DNA from: a bacterium
GTDB taxonomy: Bacteria; Verrucomicrobiota; Kiritimatiellia; CAIKKV01; CAITUY01
DNA: 64,000 nt
Assembly (NCBI GenBank): GCA_037143175.1
Contig: JBAWZF010000003.1
Span: 1 to 64,000 of the forward strand
Direction of reading: 5' to 3'
Both the position numbers and the translations under genes were made by a program. This document shows positions 42,615 through 52,903 of this stretch, piece after piece. Numbering within the stretch: the stretch's first letter is position 1; each line of letters starts with the position of its first letter. The notes under the pieces were generated by a model that was not told the DNA's origin, searched no databases, and saw only the letters and a list, made by a program, of their open reading frames with translations.

Positions 42615-44725
42615 GCGCTCCAAAACCTAAACCCCGAAGAAGCCGTAACAAACCCGCACCCGGATCGCGTTTTCTGGATCGCGATTTAAACTGGTTGGAG
42701 TTCAACCGGCGCGTGTTGAGCGAGGCCCTGGATGAGCGGACCCCGCTGCTGGAACGGGTCAACTTCCTCGCGATCTTTACGTCCAACCTGGATGAATTCG
42801 TGATGAAGCGGGTCTACGGGTTACGCGAGCAAATCTGGACTGGCGCTAAAAATTTAGATTCAACTGGCGAAAAGACTTCCGAAGGCCTCCTGCACGCCAT
42901 CCATGTCACCATTCAGGAAATGCTGAACCAGCAAGCTGAAGGATATCACCGCACCATCAAGCCCGCTCTGGCAGCGCAGGGAATTCACCTTCTCGGGTGG
43001 GATAAACTGACGGATGAGGAAAAGCGCGTCGCCACTGTCATTTTCGATAAAACCGTGTTCTCCGTTCTGACCCCTCTCTCAGTGGATGTAGGGCACCCCT
43101 TCCCCTTCATCTCCAATCTCTCGCTCTCCCTTGCTATCACCTTGAACGACCCCTCCACCGGGGCAAGCTCTTTCGCCCGGGTGAAGATCCCTGATACCCT
43201 GCCGCAATGGATCCGGATCGAAACGGCGGGATTCAAGGGGGCGTATCGGTTTGTGTCGCTAGTGGATTTAATTTCCCATCATCTTGATCGCCTGTTCCCC
43301 GACATGAAGATAAGCGGCGTCATGCCGTTCCGGGTGACCCGGAATGCGGAGGTGGATGCCGATCTTGATGATGTCGAGGATCTGCTTCAGGCGGTCGAGG
43401 AGCAAGTCCGCCAGCGTCGCATGGAATGCGTTGTTCGGCTGGAATGTCCGCAGGGGGCCGACCCCATCAACCGACTGATCCTCATGGAAGCCCTTGAACT
43501 CGGGGCGGAGGATGTTTACGAGATGCCCGCCCTGGTGGAATACCGTAGCCTGCGGGACATTGCCGCATTGCCGTTCCCTGATTTCCGGTTCAAGCCCTGG
43601 ACCCCGCTGGTTCCGCGCCGACTCCAAGGTGAGGATTCGCGGATCTTTGATGTGATCTGGGCGGGAGATCTCCTGGTGCATCATCCTTATGAATCGTTTG
43701 ATGACACCGTCTTGCGCCTGATTAAGGATGCCGTCGCCGATCCCGATGTGCTGGCAATCAAAATGACTCTGTATCGAACCGGCAAGGACAGCCCGTTTGT
43801 GCCGTTACTCATCCGGGCGGCGGAGTCAGGCAAGCAAGTGGCCTGCCTGGTTGAATTGAAGGCCCGTTTTGATGAACACGAGAATATTGTCCTCGCCCAG
43901 AAAATGGAACGTGCCGGTGTGCATGTCGTATATGGGGTAGAAGGCCTGAAAACCCACACCAAAACCACTCTGGTGGTCCGTCGCGAGAGCGGCGAGTCAC
44001 GTTGCTATGCCCATATCGGAACGGGTAATTATCATCGGCAAACCGCGCGACTCTATGTGGACACCAGTCTCCTAACCTGCCGGCCGGACTTGACGGCCGA
44101 TATTGCTGATCTTTTCAACTACCTGACCGGCCGGAACCGTAAGGGTGACTACCGCAAGCTCCTGATCGCTCCAGCCAATATGAAGCGTCGATTCCTATCG
44201 ATGATTGAGCGGGAGGTCGAGCATCACCAGGCCGGACGCCCTGCGCATATTCTTGCCAAGATGAATCAGTTGGAAGACCGGGATATTTGCATTGCCCTGT
44301 ATGCGGCTGGCCAGGCGGGGGTCACGGTGGATCTTATCGTGCGGGGATTCTGCACCTTGAAACCCGGGGTGCCGGGCCTCAGCGAAAATATCCGGGTAAT
44401 CTCCGTCATCGGCCGATTCCTTGAACACTCGAGAATTTACCATTTCCGGAATGGCGCAGAGCAGGAGGTTGATGGCGAGTATTATATTGGTTCCGCCGAC
44501 TGGATGCACCGTAATCTGGAAAGTCGGGTGGAGGCGATTACCCCTATTGAGGATAGGGCACTAAAAACGGAACTTCATTGGATCCTGCAAACACACCTGT
44601 CCGACCAACGCAGCGCCTGGGACATGCAACCTGACGGAACTTACGTCCAGCGCAAGCCGGTGAACGCTGATAGTCCTGGATCCCATGAAACGCTCATGCA
44701 ACATACTTTTCATCAGCAAGTCTGA
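42611..44725 (+). CDS. ppk: Polyphosphate kinase 1
   Basis: A 704-residue PPK1. N domain: [50 protein letters not shown]. The catalytic His is in [22 protein letters not shown] second conserved His is in [12 protein letters not shown], and [21 protein letters not shown] is near the end. It makes polyphosphate from the gamma-phosphate of ATP and can run in reverse. It starts at 42611, overlapping the PFK stop, so the two are translationally coupled. With the CHAD gene and pst it makes this a phosphate storage locus. Confidence 0.95.
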   Translation: MSAPKPKPRRSRNKPAPGSRFLDRDLNWLEFNRRVLSEALDERTPLLERVNFLAIFTSNLDEFVMKRVYGLREQIWTGAKNLDSTGEKTSEGLLHAIHVTIQEMLNQQAEGYHRTIKPALAAQGIHLLGWDKLTDEEKRVATVIFDKTVFSVLTPLSVDVGHPFPFISNLSLSLAITLNDPSTGASSFARVKIPDTLPQWIRIETAGFKGAYRFVSLVDLISHHLDRLFPDMKISGVMPFRVTRNAEVDADLDDVEDLLQAVEEQVRQRRMECVVRLECPQGADPINRLILMEALELGAEDVYEMPALVEYRSLRDIAALPFPDFRFKPWTPLVPRRLQGEDSRIFDVIWAGDLLVHHPYESFDDTVLRLIKDAVADPDVLAIKMTLYRTGKDSPFVPLLIRAAESGKQVACLVELKARFDEHENIVLAQKMERAGVHVVYGVEGLKTHTKTTLVVRRESGESRCYAHIGTGNYHRQTARLYVDTSLLTCRPDLTADIADLFNYLTGRNRKGDYRKLLIAPANMKRRFLSMIEREVEHHQAGRPAHILAKMNQLEDRDICIALYAAGQAGVTVDLIVRGFCTLKPGVPGLSENIRVISVIGRFLEHSRIYHFRNGAEQEVDGEYYIGSADWMHRNLESRVEAITPIEDRALKTELHWILQTHLSDQRSAWDMQPDGTYVQRKPVNADSPGSHETLMQHTFHQQV

Positions 44726-44743
44726 CAAGGAGGAGTGACAGTT

Positions 44744-45361
44744 ATGAAATCATTTACACGACACAATCTGCTTAAAGCCCTCCGGCTCGTTATTCCGGGA
44801 TTATTCCTGGCGAACGTCGTGCAGGGACAACAAAAGGAGACCAACACCATGAGTAGCATCTATGAATTCAATATGAAGCAGATCGACGGAACCGTAACTT
44901 CCCTTTCGGAATATAAAGGTAAGGTTTTGCTGATCGTCAATGTTGCCAGTCGGTGTGGGTTCACCCCTCAGTATTCCGGCTTACAAAAACTTTACGAAAC
45001 CTATAAGGATCGCGGATTGGTCGTTTTAGGTTTCCCCTCCAATGATTTTCTCTTCCAGGAGCCCGGCAGTAATCAGGAGATTGCCCAGTTTTGCTCTTCG
45101 AAATTTCACGTGACGTTTCCCATGTTTGAAAAAATTGTGGTCACAGGCGGGGATATCCACCCTCTCTATAAATACTTGACCGACAAATCGACAAACCCGG
45201 AATTTAGCGGCAAGATCGCCTGGAACTTCAACAAGTTCCTGATCGGACGCGACGGCCATATCCTCAACCGCTTTGGCAGCCGGACGACTCCCGAAGACAA
45301 GAACATCATTGCGGCCATCGAGAAGGCACTGTTGCTTCCGGTTACGCCGGGAACGAAATAA
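44744..45361 (+). CDS. Glutathione peroxidase-like thiol peroxidase, exported
   Basis: A 205-residue GPx-family protein with an N-terminal signal-like stretch (FTRHNLLKALRLVIPGLFLANVVQG). The catalytic Cys is in LLIVNVASRCGFTPQYSGLQKLYETY; Gln and Trp partners are in GFPSNDFLFQEPGSNQEIAQFC and IAWNFNKFLIGRDG. It reduces hydroperoxides, probably with thioredoxin. The start is the ATG at 44744 with AGGAGG upstream. It follows ppk by 18 nt and is likely cotranscribed. Confidence 0.9.
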   Translation: MKSFTRHNLLKALRLVIPGLFLANVVQGQQKETNTMSSIYEFNMKQIDGTVTSLSEYKGKVLLIVNVASRCGFTPQYSGLQKLYETYKDRGLVVLGFPSNDFLFQEPGSNQEIAQFCSSKFHVTFPMFEKIVVTGGDIHPLYKYLTDKSTNPEFSGKIAWNFNKFLIGRDGHILNRFGSRTTPEDKNIIAAIEKALLLPVTPGTK

Positions 45362-45393
45362 ACAAGATTAACTGCTACGTAAGCAGGGATCCT

Positions 45394-46350
45394 ATGGCAG
45401 AACTTGAAAAAATCCGGATCGGTGTCAGTGCCTGCCTGCTTGGTCAACCGGTCAGGTATGACGGCCAGCATAAGCATGACCATTTCATCACGGATACGCT
45501 GGGTCAGTATTTTGAGTTCGTCGGAGTTTGCCCTGAAGTCGAATGCGGGCTGACCGTTCCACGTGAGTCGATGCGGCTGGTCGGCAATCCTGCCAATCCA
45601 CGACTCATGACAACCCGTACCGAAATCGACCACACCGAACGCATGTTGAAATGGGCCGCGCGCCGGGTCACCGAACTGGAGCAGGAGGGTCTCTACGGCT
45701 ACATTTTCAAATCCCGTTCACCCAGTAGCGGCATGGAGAACGTCAAGGTCTATACTGACAAAGGGATGGTGGGCGGCAAGTCAGCTGGCCTGTTTGCCAA
45801 GGCTTTCATGGACCATTTTCCCACATTACCTTGCGAGGATGAGGGCCGGCTGAATGACCCGGATCTGCGCGAGAACTTCATTGAACGTGTTTTTACACTC
45901 TGGCGTTTCAGAAAGGCCGTCAGTACCGCCCCTACCCTGGCGGCACTCATGACGTTCCACGCCCGGAACAAGCTGCTCATTCAAGCTCATCACGAATCCC
46001 TCATGCGGGAAATGGGGCGCGAGCTAGCGACGCTCAAACCTGCGCAAGCGCGTGCTCACAGCCCCATCTATGAAGCCAAATTAATGCGCGCTCTGAAAAT
46101 TCTGGCCACTGTCCCGAAGCATACCAACATCCTCCAACACATGGCCGGATACTTAAGAGGGAAGGCTGACGACGCAGACCGGAAGGAATTGGCCGACATT
46201 ATCACCCAATACCACAAAGGCCTGCTCCCGTTGATTGTTCCTGTTACCATGCTGCGCCATTACGTCTTTAAGCACGGCATCGAGTATTTGAAGGAACAAT
46301 ATTATCTTGATCCTCACCCGCTGGAGCTCAAACTTCGGAATCATGCATGA
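45394..46350 (+). CDS. DUF523-DUF1722 fusion (TudS-like, YbgA-like)
   Basis: A 318-residue protein. Residues 1-150 are DUF523: RIGVSACLLGQPVRYDGQHKHD and FVGVCPEVECGLTVPRESMRL, with Cys in SAC, VC and EC as in the iron-sulfur thiouracil desulfurase TudS. Residues about 190-310 are DUF1722 (LMTFHARNKLLIQAHHESLMREMGRELATL, HPLELKLRNHA). The reaction for the fusion is not established; sulfur removal from a thiolated nucleobase is the family-based guess. It follows the peroxidase by 32 nt. Confidence 0.85.
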   Translation: MAELEKIRIGVSACLLGQPVRYDGQHKHDHFITDTLGQYFEFVGVCPEVECGLTVPRESMRLVGNPANPRLMTTRTEIDHTERMLKWAARRVTELEQEGLYGYIFKSRSPSSGMENVKVYTDKGMVGGKSAGLFAKAFMDHFPTLPCEDEGRLNDPDLRENFIERVFTLWRFRKAVSTAPTLAALMTFHARNKLLIQAHHESLMREMGRELATLKPAQARAHSPIYEAKLMRALKILATVPKHTNILQHMAGYLRGKADDADRKELADIITQYHKGLLPLIVPVTMLRHYVFKHGIEYLKEQYYLDPHPLELKLRNHA

Positions 46351-46361
46351 GGAACATTTTT

Positions 46362-46403
46362 AGTTACGAGTTACGAGTTGAAAGTTACGAGTTGAAAGTT
46401 GAA
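46362..46403. repeat. Heptamer-unit array of six units
   Basis: Six tandem 7-nt units with no interruption: AGTTACG, AGTTACG, AGTTGAA, AGTTACG, AGTTGAA, AGTTGAA. It fills the gap between the DUF523 gene and the esterase, ending 5 nt before the esterase ATG, where a Shine-Dalgarno would be expected. Confidence 0.8.
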
Positions 46404-46408
46404 AACCA

Positions 46409-47464
46409 ATGAACCTGAAACCTGACCCAGTATTACGTGACCTGTTTCATTTCCGGAATGGTACCCCAGTCACTTCACCTGCGAGCTGGCTCAAACGCCG
46501 TAGCGAGATGCAAGATCTGATCGTAGGGATTGAATACGGCGGACTCCCACCTAAACCGGACTGCTGTTATGCAGAGGAGCTTCACACGACCACAATTCAA
46601 AATCCTGAAGGTAGTCGTTTTATCTCCTGGCGGATCATCATTGGACTGGATCGCAAGTTCAGCTTCCTCATGACCACACTCATACCGCCGGGAAATGGCC
46701 CCTTCCCCGTCGTCCTTACCGGCGACACCTGCTGGCGCTATGCCACCGATGAAGTCGCACGGGAAGTCCTGAGCCGGGGCGCGATTCTGGCCCAATTCAA
46801 CCGCGTTGAACTTGCTCCAGACATCAACAACTCCGAGCGCGTTTCGGGTCTCTACCGGGTTTATCCTGAAGGAACCTACGGGGCCCTTGCCGCCTGGGCC
46901 TGGGGCTATCACCGCTGCATTGACGCCCTGGTCAAAATGAGTCTTGTCAGGGCAGACCAGATCGCTGTCACCGGGCATTCGCGCGGCGGGAAAACGGTTT
47001 TACTGGCAGGGGCCACCGACGAACGCATTGCCCTCACGGCGGCCAACAATTCGGGGGCGGGCGGAGCAGGCTCCTACAAAATCCAAGGCCCCCAATCCGA
47101 AACCCTGGCCGACTGTCTGCGCGGCTTTCCCTATTGGTATGGTCCGACCTTAAAAGAGTATCTGGGGCGGGAATCCGAACTCCCGTTTGACCAGCATTAT
47201 CTCAAGGCCTTGATTGCCCCGCGCGCGCTCTTGACAACTGAAGCGCTAGGGGATCTCTGGGCAAATCCGACCGGAACCTGGCAAACCTATCTGGCCGCGA
47301 GGGAAGTCTACCGCTTCCTCAAGGCTGAGGAGAAAATTGGCATCGCTTACCGGGAAGGCGGCCATGCCCATGACCTGGCAGACTGGAGCGTTTTTCTTGA
47401 TTTTATGGATTGGCAATTCAAGGGACAGCGCCCCTCATATCCCTTTGATAGAAACCCTTTCTGA
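46409..47464 (+). CDS. Alpha/beta hydrolase, glucuronoyl-esterase-like (CE15 type)
   Basis: A 351-residue esterase with the nucleophile elbow [40 protein letters not shown]15 enzymes usually have GCSRxGK, so Cys is replaced by His. The late His block is [24 protein letters not shown]. No signal peptide is evident, which is unusual for a plant-cell-wall glucuronoyl esterase. It may act on an intracellular or surface sugar ester. No good ribosome site is seen, because a heptamer array lies directly upstream. It overlaps the next gene by 1 nt (TGATG). Confidence 0.8.
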   Translation: MNLKPDPVLRDLFHFRNGTPVTSPASWLKRRSEMQDLIVGIEYGGLPPKPDCCYAEELHTTTIQNPEGSRFISWRIIIGLDRKFSFLMTTLIPPGNGPFPVVLTGDTCWRYATDEVAREVLSRGAILAQFNRVELAPDINNSERVSGLYRVYPEGTYGALAAWAWGYHRCIDALVKMSLVRADQIAVTGHSRGGKTVLLAGATDERIALTAANNSGAGGAGSYKIQGPQSETLADCLRGFPYWYGPTLKEYLGRESELPFDQHYLKALIAPRALLTTEALGDLWANPTGTWQTYLAAREVYRFLKAEEKIGIAYREGGHAHDLADWSVFLDFMDWQFKGQRPSYPFDRNPF

Positions 47465-49653
47465 TGCACACGAATCGCCTGATCGACGAAACGAGCCCCT
47501 ATCTTCTCCAGCACGCCCACAACCCGGTTCAATGGTATCCCTGGGGTGAGGTTGCTTTCGCGAAAGCGCGGAGTGAAGGAAAACCCGTTTTTTTGTCAGT
47601 AGGCTATTCAACCTGCCACTGGTGCCACGTCATGGCACATGAGTCTTTCGAGAACGAGGCGGTCGCGGCCATCCTCAATGATCATTTCATCTCCATCAAG
47701 GTAGACCGCGAAGAGCGGCCTGATGTGGATCGTGTTTATATGACTTACGTGCAAGCCACGACCGGCGGAGGCGGCTGGCCCATGAGTGTGTGGCTCACCC
47801 CCGACTTGAAGCCCTTTATTGGCGGAACGTATTATCCACCCGAAGATCGCTGGGGCCGGCCAGGCTTCAAATCCCTGCTGCTGCAAATCGCCAAGGCCTG
47901 GCGGGAACAAAAGGTTAAAATTATCACCTCTGCCGATGATGTAACCCGGCAGTTACAACAATTGGCCGCTTTCCATGCCGATGAAGGCAGCGCGCCCGCG
48001 GTTGCACTTCTTGAACAAGGCTACCAGCAACTCAAGATCACCTATGAACCTCATAATGGCGGCTTTGGCAATGCCCCTAAATTCCCCCGTCCTGTCGCCC
48101 TTAATTTCATGCTGCGCTACCACGCCCGCACCCTGCGACAGGGCGCAGGGCAGACGGGCACACAGGACGCACTCGAGATGTGCCTGTTCACGCTCCGCAA
48201 AATGGCGGAGGGCGGAATCCACGACCATCTCGGCGGCGGTTTCCACCGCTATTCCGTTGACACCCAATGGCACGTTCCCCACTTCGAGAAAATGCTTTAT
48301 GATCAGGCACAGCTCGTGTGCTCGTATCTGGACGCTTTTCAGATCACCCATGACGTGTTTTACGCAGAAGTGGCTCGGGATATTCTGGATTACGTCTTGC
48401 GCGACCTGACTGGCAAGGAGGGTGGATTTTTAAGCGCCGAGGATGCGGACAGTCCTGTCCCGGGCAATCCAGCAGAACACGCCGAGGGCGCGTTTTATGT
48501 CTGGTCGCACCAGGAAATCGTCACTGTACTGGGTCATGAGTATGCGGAGATTTTCAATTTTTACTATGGCGTTAATCCTGATGGGAACGTTGAGAGCGAT
48601 CCCCAGAACGAGTTTCACAACAAGAACATCCTCATCGTTCGTCATACTCCGGAGGAGGCCGGCAAGAAATTCGGAAAGTCGCCAGATACCATCCGCGCTG
48701 CACTTGCGACCGCCCGCCAGAAACTTCTGGGGATCCGGGTCGTGCGCCCGCGGCCGCATCTGGACGACAAAACGTTAACGGCCTGGAACGGATTGATGAT
48801 CTCAGCTTTTGCCCGCGCCTCGCAATGTCTGGACGAACCCCGTTACCTGGCTGCCGCACTTCGGGCGGCCACGTTTATTGACTCACATCTTTCACACCCC
48901 GGGAGCGGCAAGCTCATGCGCTGTTACCGGGCGGGAGCTGCATCGGTTTATGGTTTTGCAGATGACTATGCTTTTTTCATTCAGGGCTTGATCGATCTTT
49001 ATGAGGCTTCATTTGATGTAAACTGGCTGAAGCGGGCCATTGAATTACAATGCAAGCAGGATGAATTATTCTGGGATAGCTCAGCTGGCGGCTATTTCAG
49101 CACCGACGCCAGCGACCCGAGCATCTTGTTACGGATGAAGGAGGACTATGACAGCGCCGAACCATCATCCAATTCGGTTTCCGCACTGAATCTGTTGCGT
49201 CTCGCCCAGATGACTGACAGCCAAGTGTATCGTGCCCGTGCCGGGCGACTGTTCTCCACATTCTGTAATCGGCTACAACATACCCCGTCGGCCATGCCAC
49301 AGTTGCTTGTGGCGCTCGACTTTCAGCTCACCACTCCCAGGCAGATCATTATCGCCGGGCTCCCGGAAGCAACCGACACCCGGACGCTCCTGCGGGAAGT
49401 TCATTCACGCTTCATTCCCAACAAGGTCCTGCTGCTGGCAGAGGGCGAAACCGGGCAGGCATTTCTGGCACAATACTTACCTTTTTTGAAAAATGTCTGC
49501 ATGGTTGACGGTAAAGCCACCGCCTATATCTGCGAAAATTACTCCTGTCAGTTGCCTATAACTGACAGAAGAATTCTAAATGCAATACTAACACCACCAA
49601 CATCTTATGACATGAATCATGCTGACAGAATTGACGAAGAGGACAAGCTTTAG
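47464..49653 (+). CDS. DUF255 thioredoxin-domain protein (YyaL/SPATA20 family)
   Basis: A 729-residue protein. Residues 1-160 are a thioredoxin-fold DUF255 domain with [23 protein letters not shown], the motif [15 protein letters not shown], and [15 protein letters not shown]. Then a long alpha/alpha-toroid, glycoside-hydrolase-like region follows ([59 protein letters not shown]). Function in bacteria is poorly known. It may be involved in thiol chemistry or sugar handling. The C-terminal tail contains CENYSCQLP. It starts 1 nt inside the esterase stop. Confidence 0.9.
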   Translation: MHTNRLIDETSPYLLQHAHNPVQWYPWGEVAFAKARSEGKPVFLSVGYSTCHWCHVMAHESFENEAVAAILNDHFISIKVDREERPDVDRVYMTYVQATTGGGGWPMSVWLTPDLKPFIGGTYYPPEDRWGRPGFKSLLLQIAKAWREQKVKIITSADDVTRQLQQLAAFHADEGSAPAVALLEQGYQQLKITYEPHNGGFGNAPKFPRPVALNFMLRYHARTLRQGAGQTGTQDALEMCLFTLRKMAEGGIHDHLGGGFHRYSVDTQWHVPHFEKMLYDQAQLVCSYLDAFQITHDVFYAEVARDILDYVLRDLTGKEGGFLSAEDADSPVPGNPAEHAEGAFYVWSHQEIVTVLGHEYAEIFNFYYGVNPDGNVESDPQNEFHNKNILIVRHTPEEAGKKFGKSPDTIRAALATARQKLLGIRVVRPRPHLDDKTLTAWNGLMISAFARASQCLDEPRYLAAALRAATFIDSHLSHPGSGKLMRCYRAGAASVYGFADDYAFFIQGLIDLYEASFDVNWLKRAIELQCKQDELFWDSSAGGYFSTDASDPSILLRMKEDYDSAEPSSNSVSALNLLRLAQMTDSQVYRARAGRLFSTFCNRLQHTPSAMPQLLVALDFQLTTPRQIIIAGLPEATDTRTLLREVHSRFIPNKVLLLAEGETGQAFLAQYLPFLKNVCMVDGKATAYICENYSCQLPITDRRILNAILTPPTSYDMNHADRIDEEDKL

Positions 49654-49684
49654 TACTATTAATGATATTGTTAATGAGGTTCAT

Positions 49685-49942
49685 ATGAGTACTTTAACTG
49701 CTGCTGATCTTAAACGTAGAGGTGTCTCGGCCTTTCCGTCTGTTTTGCGTCAGGATGGCGAGGCCATTATCACCGTTCACGGCAAAAGCCGCTATGTAGT
49801 GATGACCGTCGAAAAATATGACGCCCTACGCGAATTGGAGCTTTCAGGAGCCGTACGTGAAGCGCGTGCCGACTATCATGCCGGGCGTATTGCTGACACC
49901 ACGATCAAGGGGCACATTCAACGGATTCAGGATGAACTATAA
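49685..49942 (+). CDS. Phd/YefM-type antitoxin
   Basis: An 85-residue protein with the Phd/YefM DNA-binding fold (MSTLTAADLKRRGVSAFPSVLRQDGEAIITVHGKSRYVVMTVEKYDALRELE) and a charged C-terminal tail for toxin binding. It starts at 49685 behind GAGG; an upstream ATG adds 22 codons and is unlikely. The last 11 nt overlap the start of the toxin gene. It should repress its own operon and neutralise the RelE-like partner. Confidence 0.85.
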   Translation: MSTLTAADLKRRGVSAFPSVLRQDGEAIITVHGKSRYVVMTVEKYDALRELELSGAVREARADYHAGRIADTTIKGHIQRIQDEL

Positions 49943-50207
49943 TCTTGTTTTCACGCATAGTTATACCCGACGTGCCGCAAAGTTTATCCGCAAGCATCCC
50001 GCACTGCTAAAACAGTACGAGAAAACTCTGGAGTTAATGGAACTTGACCCGTTCCATCCTTCCCTTCGCCTCCACAAACTCAAGGGCCCGCTCGAAGATC
50101 TCCACTCCGTTTCGATCAACATTTCCTATCGTATTACAATCGAATTCCTTGTCGAGGGGAAGACCATCATCCCTGTAAACATAGGGACACATGACGAAGT
50201 ATACTGA
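49932..50207 (+). CDS. RelE/YafQ-type ribonuclease toxin
   Basis: A 91-residue toxin of the RelE/YafQ/ParE fold (LVFTHSYTRRAAKFIRKHPALLKQYEKTLELMELDPFHPSLRLHKLKGPLEDLHSVSINISYRITIEFLVEGKTIIPVNIGTHDEVY). The pattern HKLKGxLxxxxSVxIxxxYRI and the final GxHDEVY match mRNA-cleaving members. The start at 49932 lies within the antitoxin's last codons. It lies between the DUF255 gene and dapB. Confidence 0.87.
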   Translation: MNYNLVFTHSYTRRAAKFIRKHPALLKQYEKTLELMELDPFHPSLRLHKLKGPLEDLHSVSINISYRITIEFLVEGKTIIPVNIGTHDEVY

Positions 50208-50282
50208 TTGGATTTCCTGTTTCGTTGACGACACCGCCGATACGTCCTATTCTCACCCTCATCTAATTCGGAGAGTACTATT

Positions 50283-51086
50283 ATGATTAAAGTAGCGATT
50301 GTCGGTGCAGCGGGACGGATGGGGCAGGCTTTGGCGCGGTGTTCAAAATTGATGCCACAGCTTCAACTGGTGGCGGCCGTTGAATCGGCGTCCTGTCCAT
50401 TGTGCGGTAAGGATATCGGCCTGATCGCCGGAGTTGGCGAAAGTGGTTTGCTTATTTCCAGCGATATCGCCGCCGCAGTCAAAGCTGCTGATGTTCTCAT
50501 TGATTTCAGCTTCCACGAAAATGTCCCCGTGACCCTCAAGTATGCGGTCGAATACAAGAAAGCCGTAGTCATTGGCACAACGGGACTGAATCCCGACGAA
50601 CGCGCCGTCGTAGATCAGGCGACCAAGGTCATTCCCATCGTCTCAGCCCCCAACATGAGCCTCGGCGTTAATCTCCTGTTCGCCCTGGTAGAACAGGCGG
50701 GCAAGGCGCTAGGCTTGGACTACGACGTTGAGATTACCGAGGCCCATCACCGTTTCAAAAAAGATGCGCCCAGCGGAACGGCACTGCGGCTCGGAGAGAA
50801 GGTTGCCCATGGCCGGAATCAGAATTTCAGGGATGTCGCCATCTATGGTCGCGAGGGGCTGGGTTCGGAACGGCCTAAGGGTCAGATTGGAATCCATGCC
50901 CTGCGGGCGGCAGATATCATCGGGGATCATACCGTCCTCTTTGCCACAGAAGGGGAACGCATTGAGATCAGTCATCGCGCCACCAGCCGGGACGCTTTCG
51001 CCAAAGGCGCACTCCACGCCGGAAGTTGGCTCGTCACTCAGAAACCCGGCCTCTACGACATGCAGGACGTGTTAGGCTTGCGCTGA
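50283..51086 (+). CDS. dapB: 4-hydroxy-tetrahydrodipicolinate reductase
   Basis: A 267-residue NAD(P)H-dependent reductase of the lysine/DAP pathway, directly after DapA in the route. It has IKVAIVGAAGRMGQALARC (dinucleotide fold), VIGTTGLNPDERAVVDQA, SAPNMSLGVNLLFALVEQAGK, and the catalytic EITEAHHRFKKDAPSGTALRLGE (His-His and Lys). GGAGAGT precedes the ATG. The C-terminus LYDMQDVLGLR is complete. It lies away from dapA and lysA, after a toxin-antitoxin pair. Confidence 0.95.
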   Translation: MIKVAIVGAAGRMGQALARCSKLMPQLQLVAAVESASCPLCGKDIGLIAGVGESGLLISSDIAAAVKAADVLIDFSFHENVPVTLKYAVEYKKAVVIGTTGLNPDERAVVDQATKVIPIVSAPNMSLGVNLLFALVEQAGKALGLDYDVEITEAHHRFKKDAPSGTALRLGEKVAHGRNQNFRDVAIYGREGLGSERPKGQIGIHALRAADIIGDHTVLFATEGERIEISHRATSRDAFAKGALHAGSWLVTQKPGLYDMQDVLGLR

Positions 51087-51090
51087 AATC

Positions 51091-51170
51091 AGTTGTCAAG
51101 TTGTTGGGTTGTTAAGTTGCTGGGGATAAATTCCACTCAACAACTCAACAACCGGACAACTCAACAACTT
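51091..51170. repeat. Octamer-unit array with inverted partner, after dapB
   Basis: AGTTGTCA, AGTTGTTG, GGTTGTTA, AGTTGCTG (51091-51122) are four 8-nt units. An inverted stretch of CAACAACT/CAACAACC units follows at 51135-51170, complementary to the first set. It can form a long imperfect hairpin between dapB and folK. This 8-nt period contrasts with the 7-nt arrays elsewhere. Confidence 0.7.
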
Positions 51171-51187
51171 TACCACGGAGTGCTCTT

Positions 51188-51694
51188 ATGGAAATCGGAT
51201 TAAGCTTGGGATCCAATCTGGATCATCGACTTGAAAATTTGCGGGAGGCAACCAATCGTATTGACGTGCTCCCTGGCGTCCAGGTTCTTGCCAAGGCGCC
51301 GATTTATGAAACGGCACCGGAGGACGTGAAGCCGGAATACAAGACCCTGCAATACCTCAACACCGTCGTCATCATCGAGACTGACATGGATCTTTCAGCG
51401 TTCTCAGAGGCCATTCATAAAATCGAGACCGACATGGGGCGGGTTCGCACGGAAGATCGGAACGCGCCACGGGTGATTGATATTGATGTACTTTATGCAG
51501 GCAACATCACGCGAGCGGATGGCATCCTTGATCTCCCCCACCCCCGCTGGGCCCAGCGCCGGTTTGTGGTCCAGCCCCTGGCGGATGTAAGACCCTTTCT
51601 CAAGCTGCCAGGCGAATCCCGCCAGGTTTCCGAAATTCTCAAGAGTCTCCCCCCAACATGCATCACCCTATTCCGAGCCGAACACCAGTGGTAG
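51188..51694 (+). CDS. folK: 2-amino-4-hydroxy-6-hydroxymethyldihydropteridine pyrophosphokinase
   Basis: A 168-residue HPPK of folate synthesis. It has MEIGLSLGSNLDHRLENLREA, PIYETAPEDVKPEYKTLQYLNTVVIIET, IETDMGRVRTEDRNAPRVIDIDVLYAG (metal and substrate residues DxD), and LPHPRWAQRRFVVQPLADV. It transfers pyrophosphate from ATP to the pterin. It is preceded by the octamer-array hairpin and ACGGAGTG before the ATG. No other folate genes are near. Confidence 0.95.
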   Translation: MEIGLSLGSNLDHRLENLREATNRIDVLPGVQVLAKAPIYETAPEDVKPEYKTLQYLNTVVIIETDMDLSAFSEAIHKIETDMGRVRTEDRNAPRVIDIDVLYAGNITRADGILDLPHPRWAQRRFVVQPLADVRPFLKLPGESRQVSEILKSLPPTCITLFRAEHQW

Positions 51695-51793
51695 TTACTG
51701 GCCCTCCCGCTCTGGCCGTGCTTCCGGCTGTTCTGATTCCGGCACAACCAACGGCTCGGACGAACCTCGCCCTTCTCCAAGTGGTTCCTGCGT

Positions 51794-52894
51794 TTACCCC
51801 AACAAGAAACGGCGGCGGGCGGTTCCGTGTTCGATGGGTTTGGTGAGGATGGTATTGCGGCCCACCTTCTGGCCGGCACGGTGGACGTGTTCGTCGATAC
51901 TGCGGCCGGAGCCGGACATCTTCCGGAGCCGGGGATGCCGGGTCCGCAAATAAGTTGTGAGTTGAACATCATCCCGCTTCATCAGCGCATACGTCGCGGG
52001 ACTATCCTTCTCGAGATTATGATCCTGTGTCTTCAGCTTCTCTGAGAAACCACTCAATAGACCAAGTGCAAAATCAACCTTGCTGCCCGGTGTCCCGGCG
52101 CGCCCCTTCCTGAAAACCCGCCACTGGTCCTTGATGGTCCTTTTGAGAAAATCATACACATAGCCGGCCATCTTGACATTCTCCGTGGTGCCGCTGATCT
52201 CGAGGATCCGGCCCATGCGTTCTTTGTCGACTACATAGGCGCATATCCACACAGCCTCAACGAAATAGTAGTCCTGTAGTAACCGACTCAAGGCATATTC
52301 GTCGGCCGACTGCCGTAATTGCGGTTCGCCGAGACACAGACTGCAGTATGCCCGGCCTGTCGGACTGGAGAGCAGGTCAATGTTGTAGCGGGCAATCGTC
52401 TCATGGACTTTCGTCATGGCCAATTCGGCCTCGTGCCGGTTCGCGCTTTCCGACAAAGCCAGCAGTTTCTTCACGCGCAGCAGGATCCGGTCGTTATCAT
52501 CAAGCCCACTTGTATTGATTGTTTCGTAGAGCGAGGGGAAGTCGCCGGCCGCACGTGGATCCGCATTCAGCAGGCGACAGGCCTCCTGGAACCGTACGCC
52601 ATGCGGCTGGTCGGTTCCTCCGAGAACCTCATCCGTCAACTGGTGGGCCAACTCGTGGAGCAGCACTTCGCGAACAGTCATCCAGCGATGGTTCAGGACT
52701 AATTTGCGGCTGAAAGCGATGAGGCGTCGTTCGCGATGCCATTCGGCCCAGCGCTTCTCGAAGTCGCGTAGCTCGAAGGCGGGGAGTGTCAGTCGGCTCC
52801 TGAGCGTGGGTGACAGAAAACCCACGGCATTCTTCCACTCACAGATCAGTCCATGAAGAATGCGCCGTTCCAGTTCCTGGTGAATGTCAAACAT
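51794..52894 (-). CDS. SprT-like zinc metallopeptidase domain plus DUF2786
   Basis: A 366-residue protein. The N-terminal part carries the zinc motif HELAHQ in WMTVREVLLHELAHQLTDEVLGGTDQPHGVRFQEACRLLN, a SprT-like arrangement with a later His. The middle and C-terminal parts (KVKKLLALSESANRHEAELAMTKVHETIARYNIDLL and following) match DUF2786. SprT-type proteases can act in DNA-protein crosslink repair; the role here is not known. The tail (GRNTILTKPIEHGTARRRFLLG) is basic. It starts 9 nt after murA, so the two may be cotranscribed. Confidence 0.75.
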   Translation of the reverse strand: MFDIHQELERRILHGLICEWKNAVGFLSPTLRSRLTLPAFELRDFEKRWAEWHRERRLIAFSRKLVLNHRWMTVREVLLHELAHQLTDEVLGGTDQPHGVRFQEACRLLNADPRAAGDFPSLYETINTSGLDDNDRILLRVKKLLALSESANRHEAELAMTKVHETIARYNIDLLSSPTGRAYCSLCLGEPQLRQSADEYALSRLLQDYYFVEAVWICAYVVDKERMGRILEISGTTENVKMAGYVYDFLKRTIKDQWRVFRKGRAGTPGSKVDFALGLLSGFSEKLKTQDHNLEKDSPATYALMKRDDVQLTTYLRTRHPRLRKMSGSGRSIDEHVHRAGQKVGRNTILTKPIEHGTARRRFLLG

Positions 52895-52903
52895 GGTCTC
52901 GTT

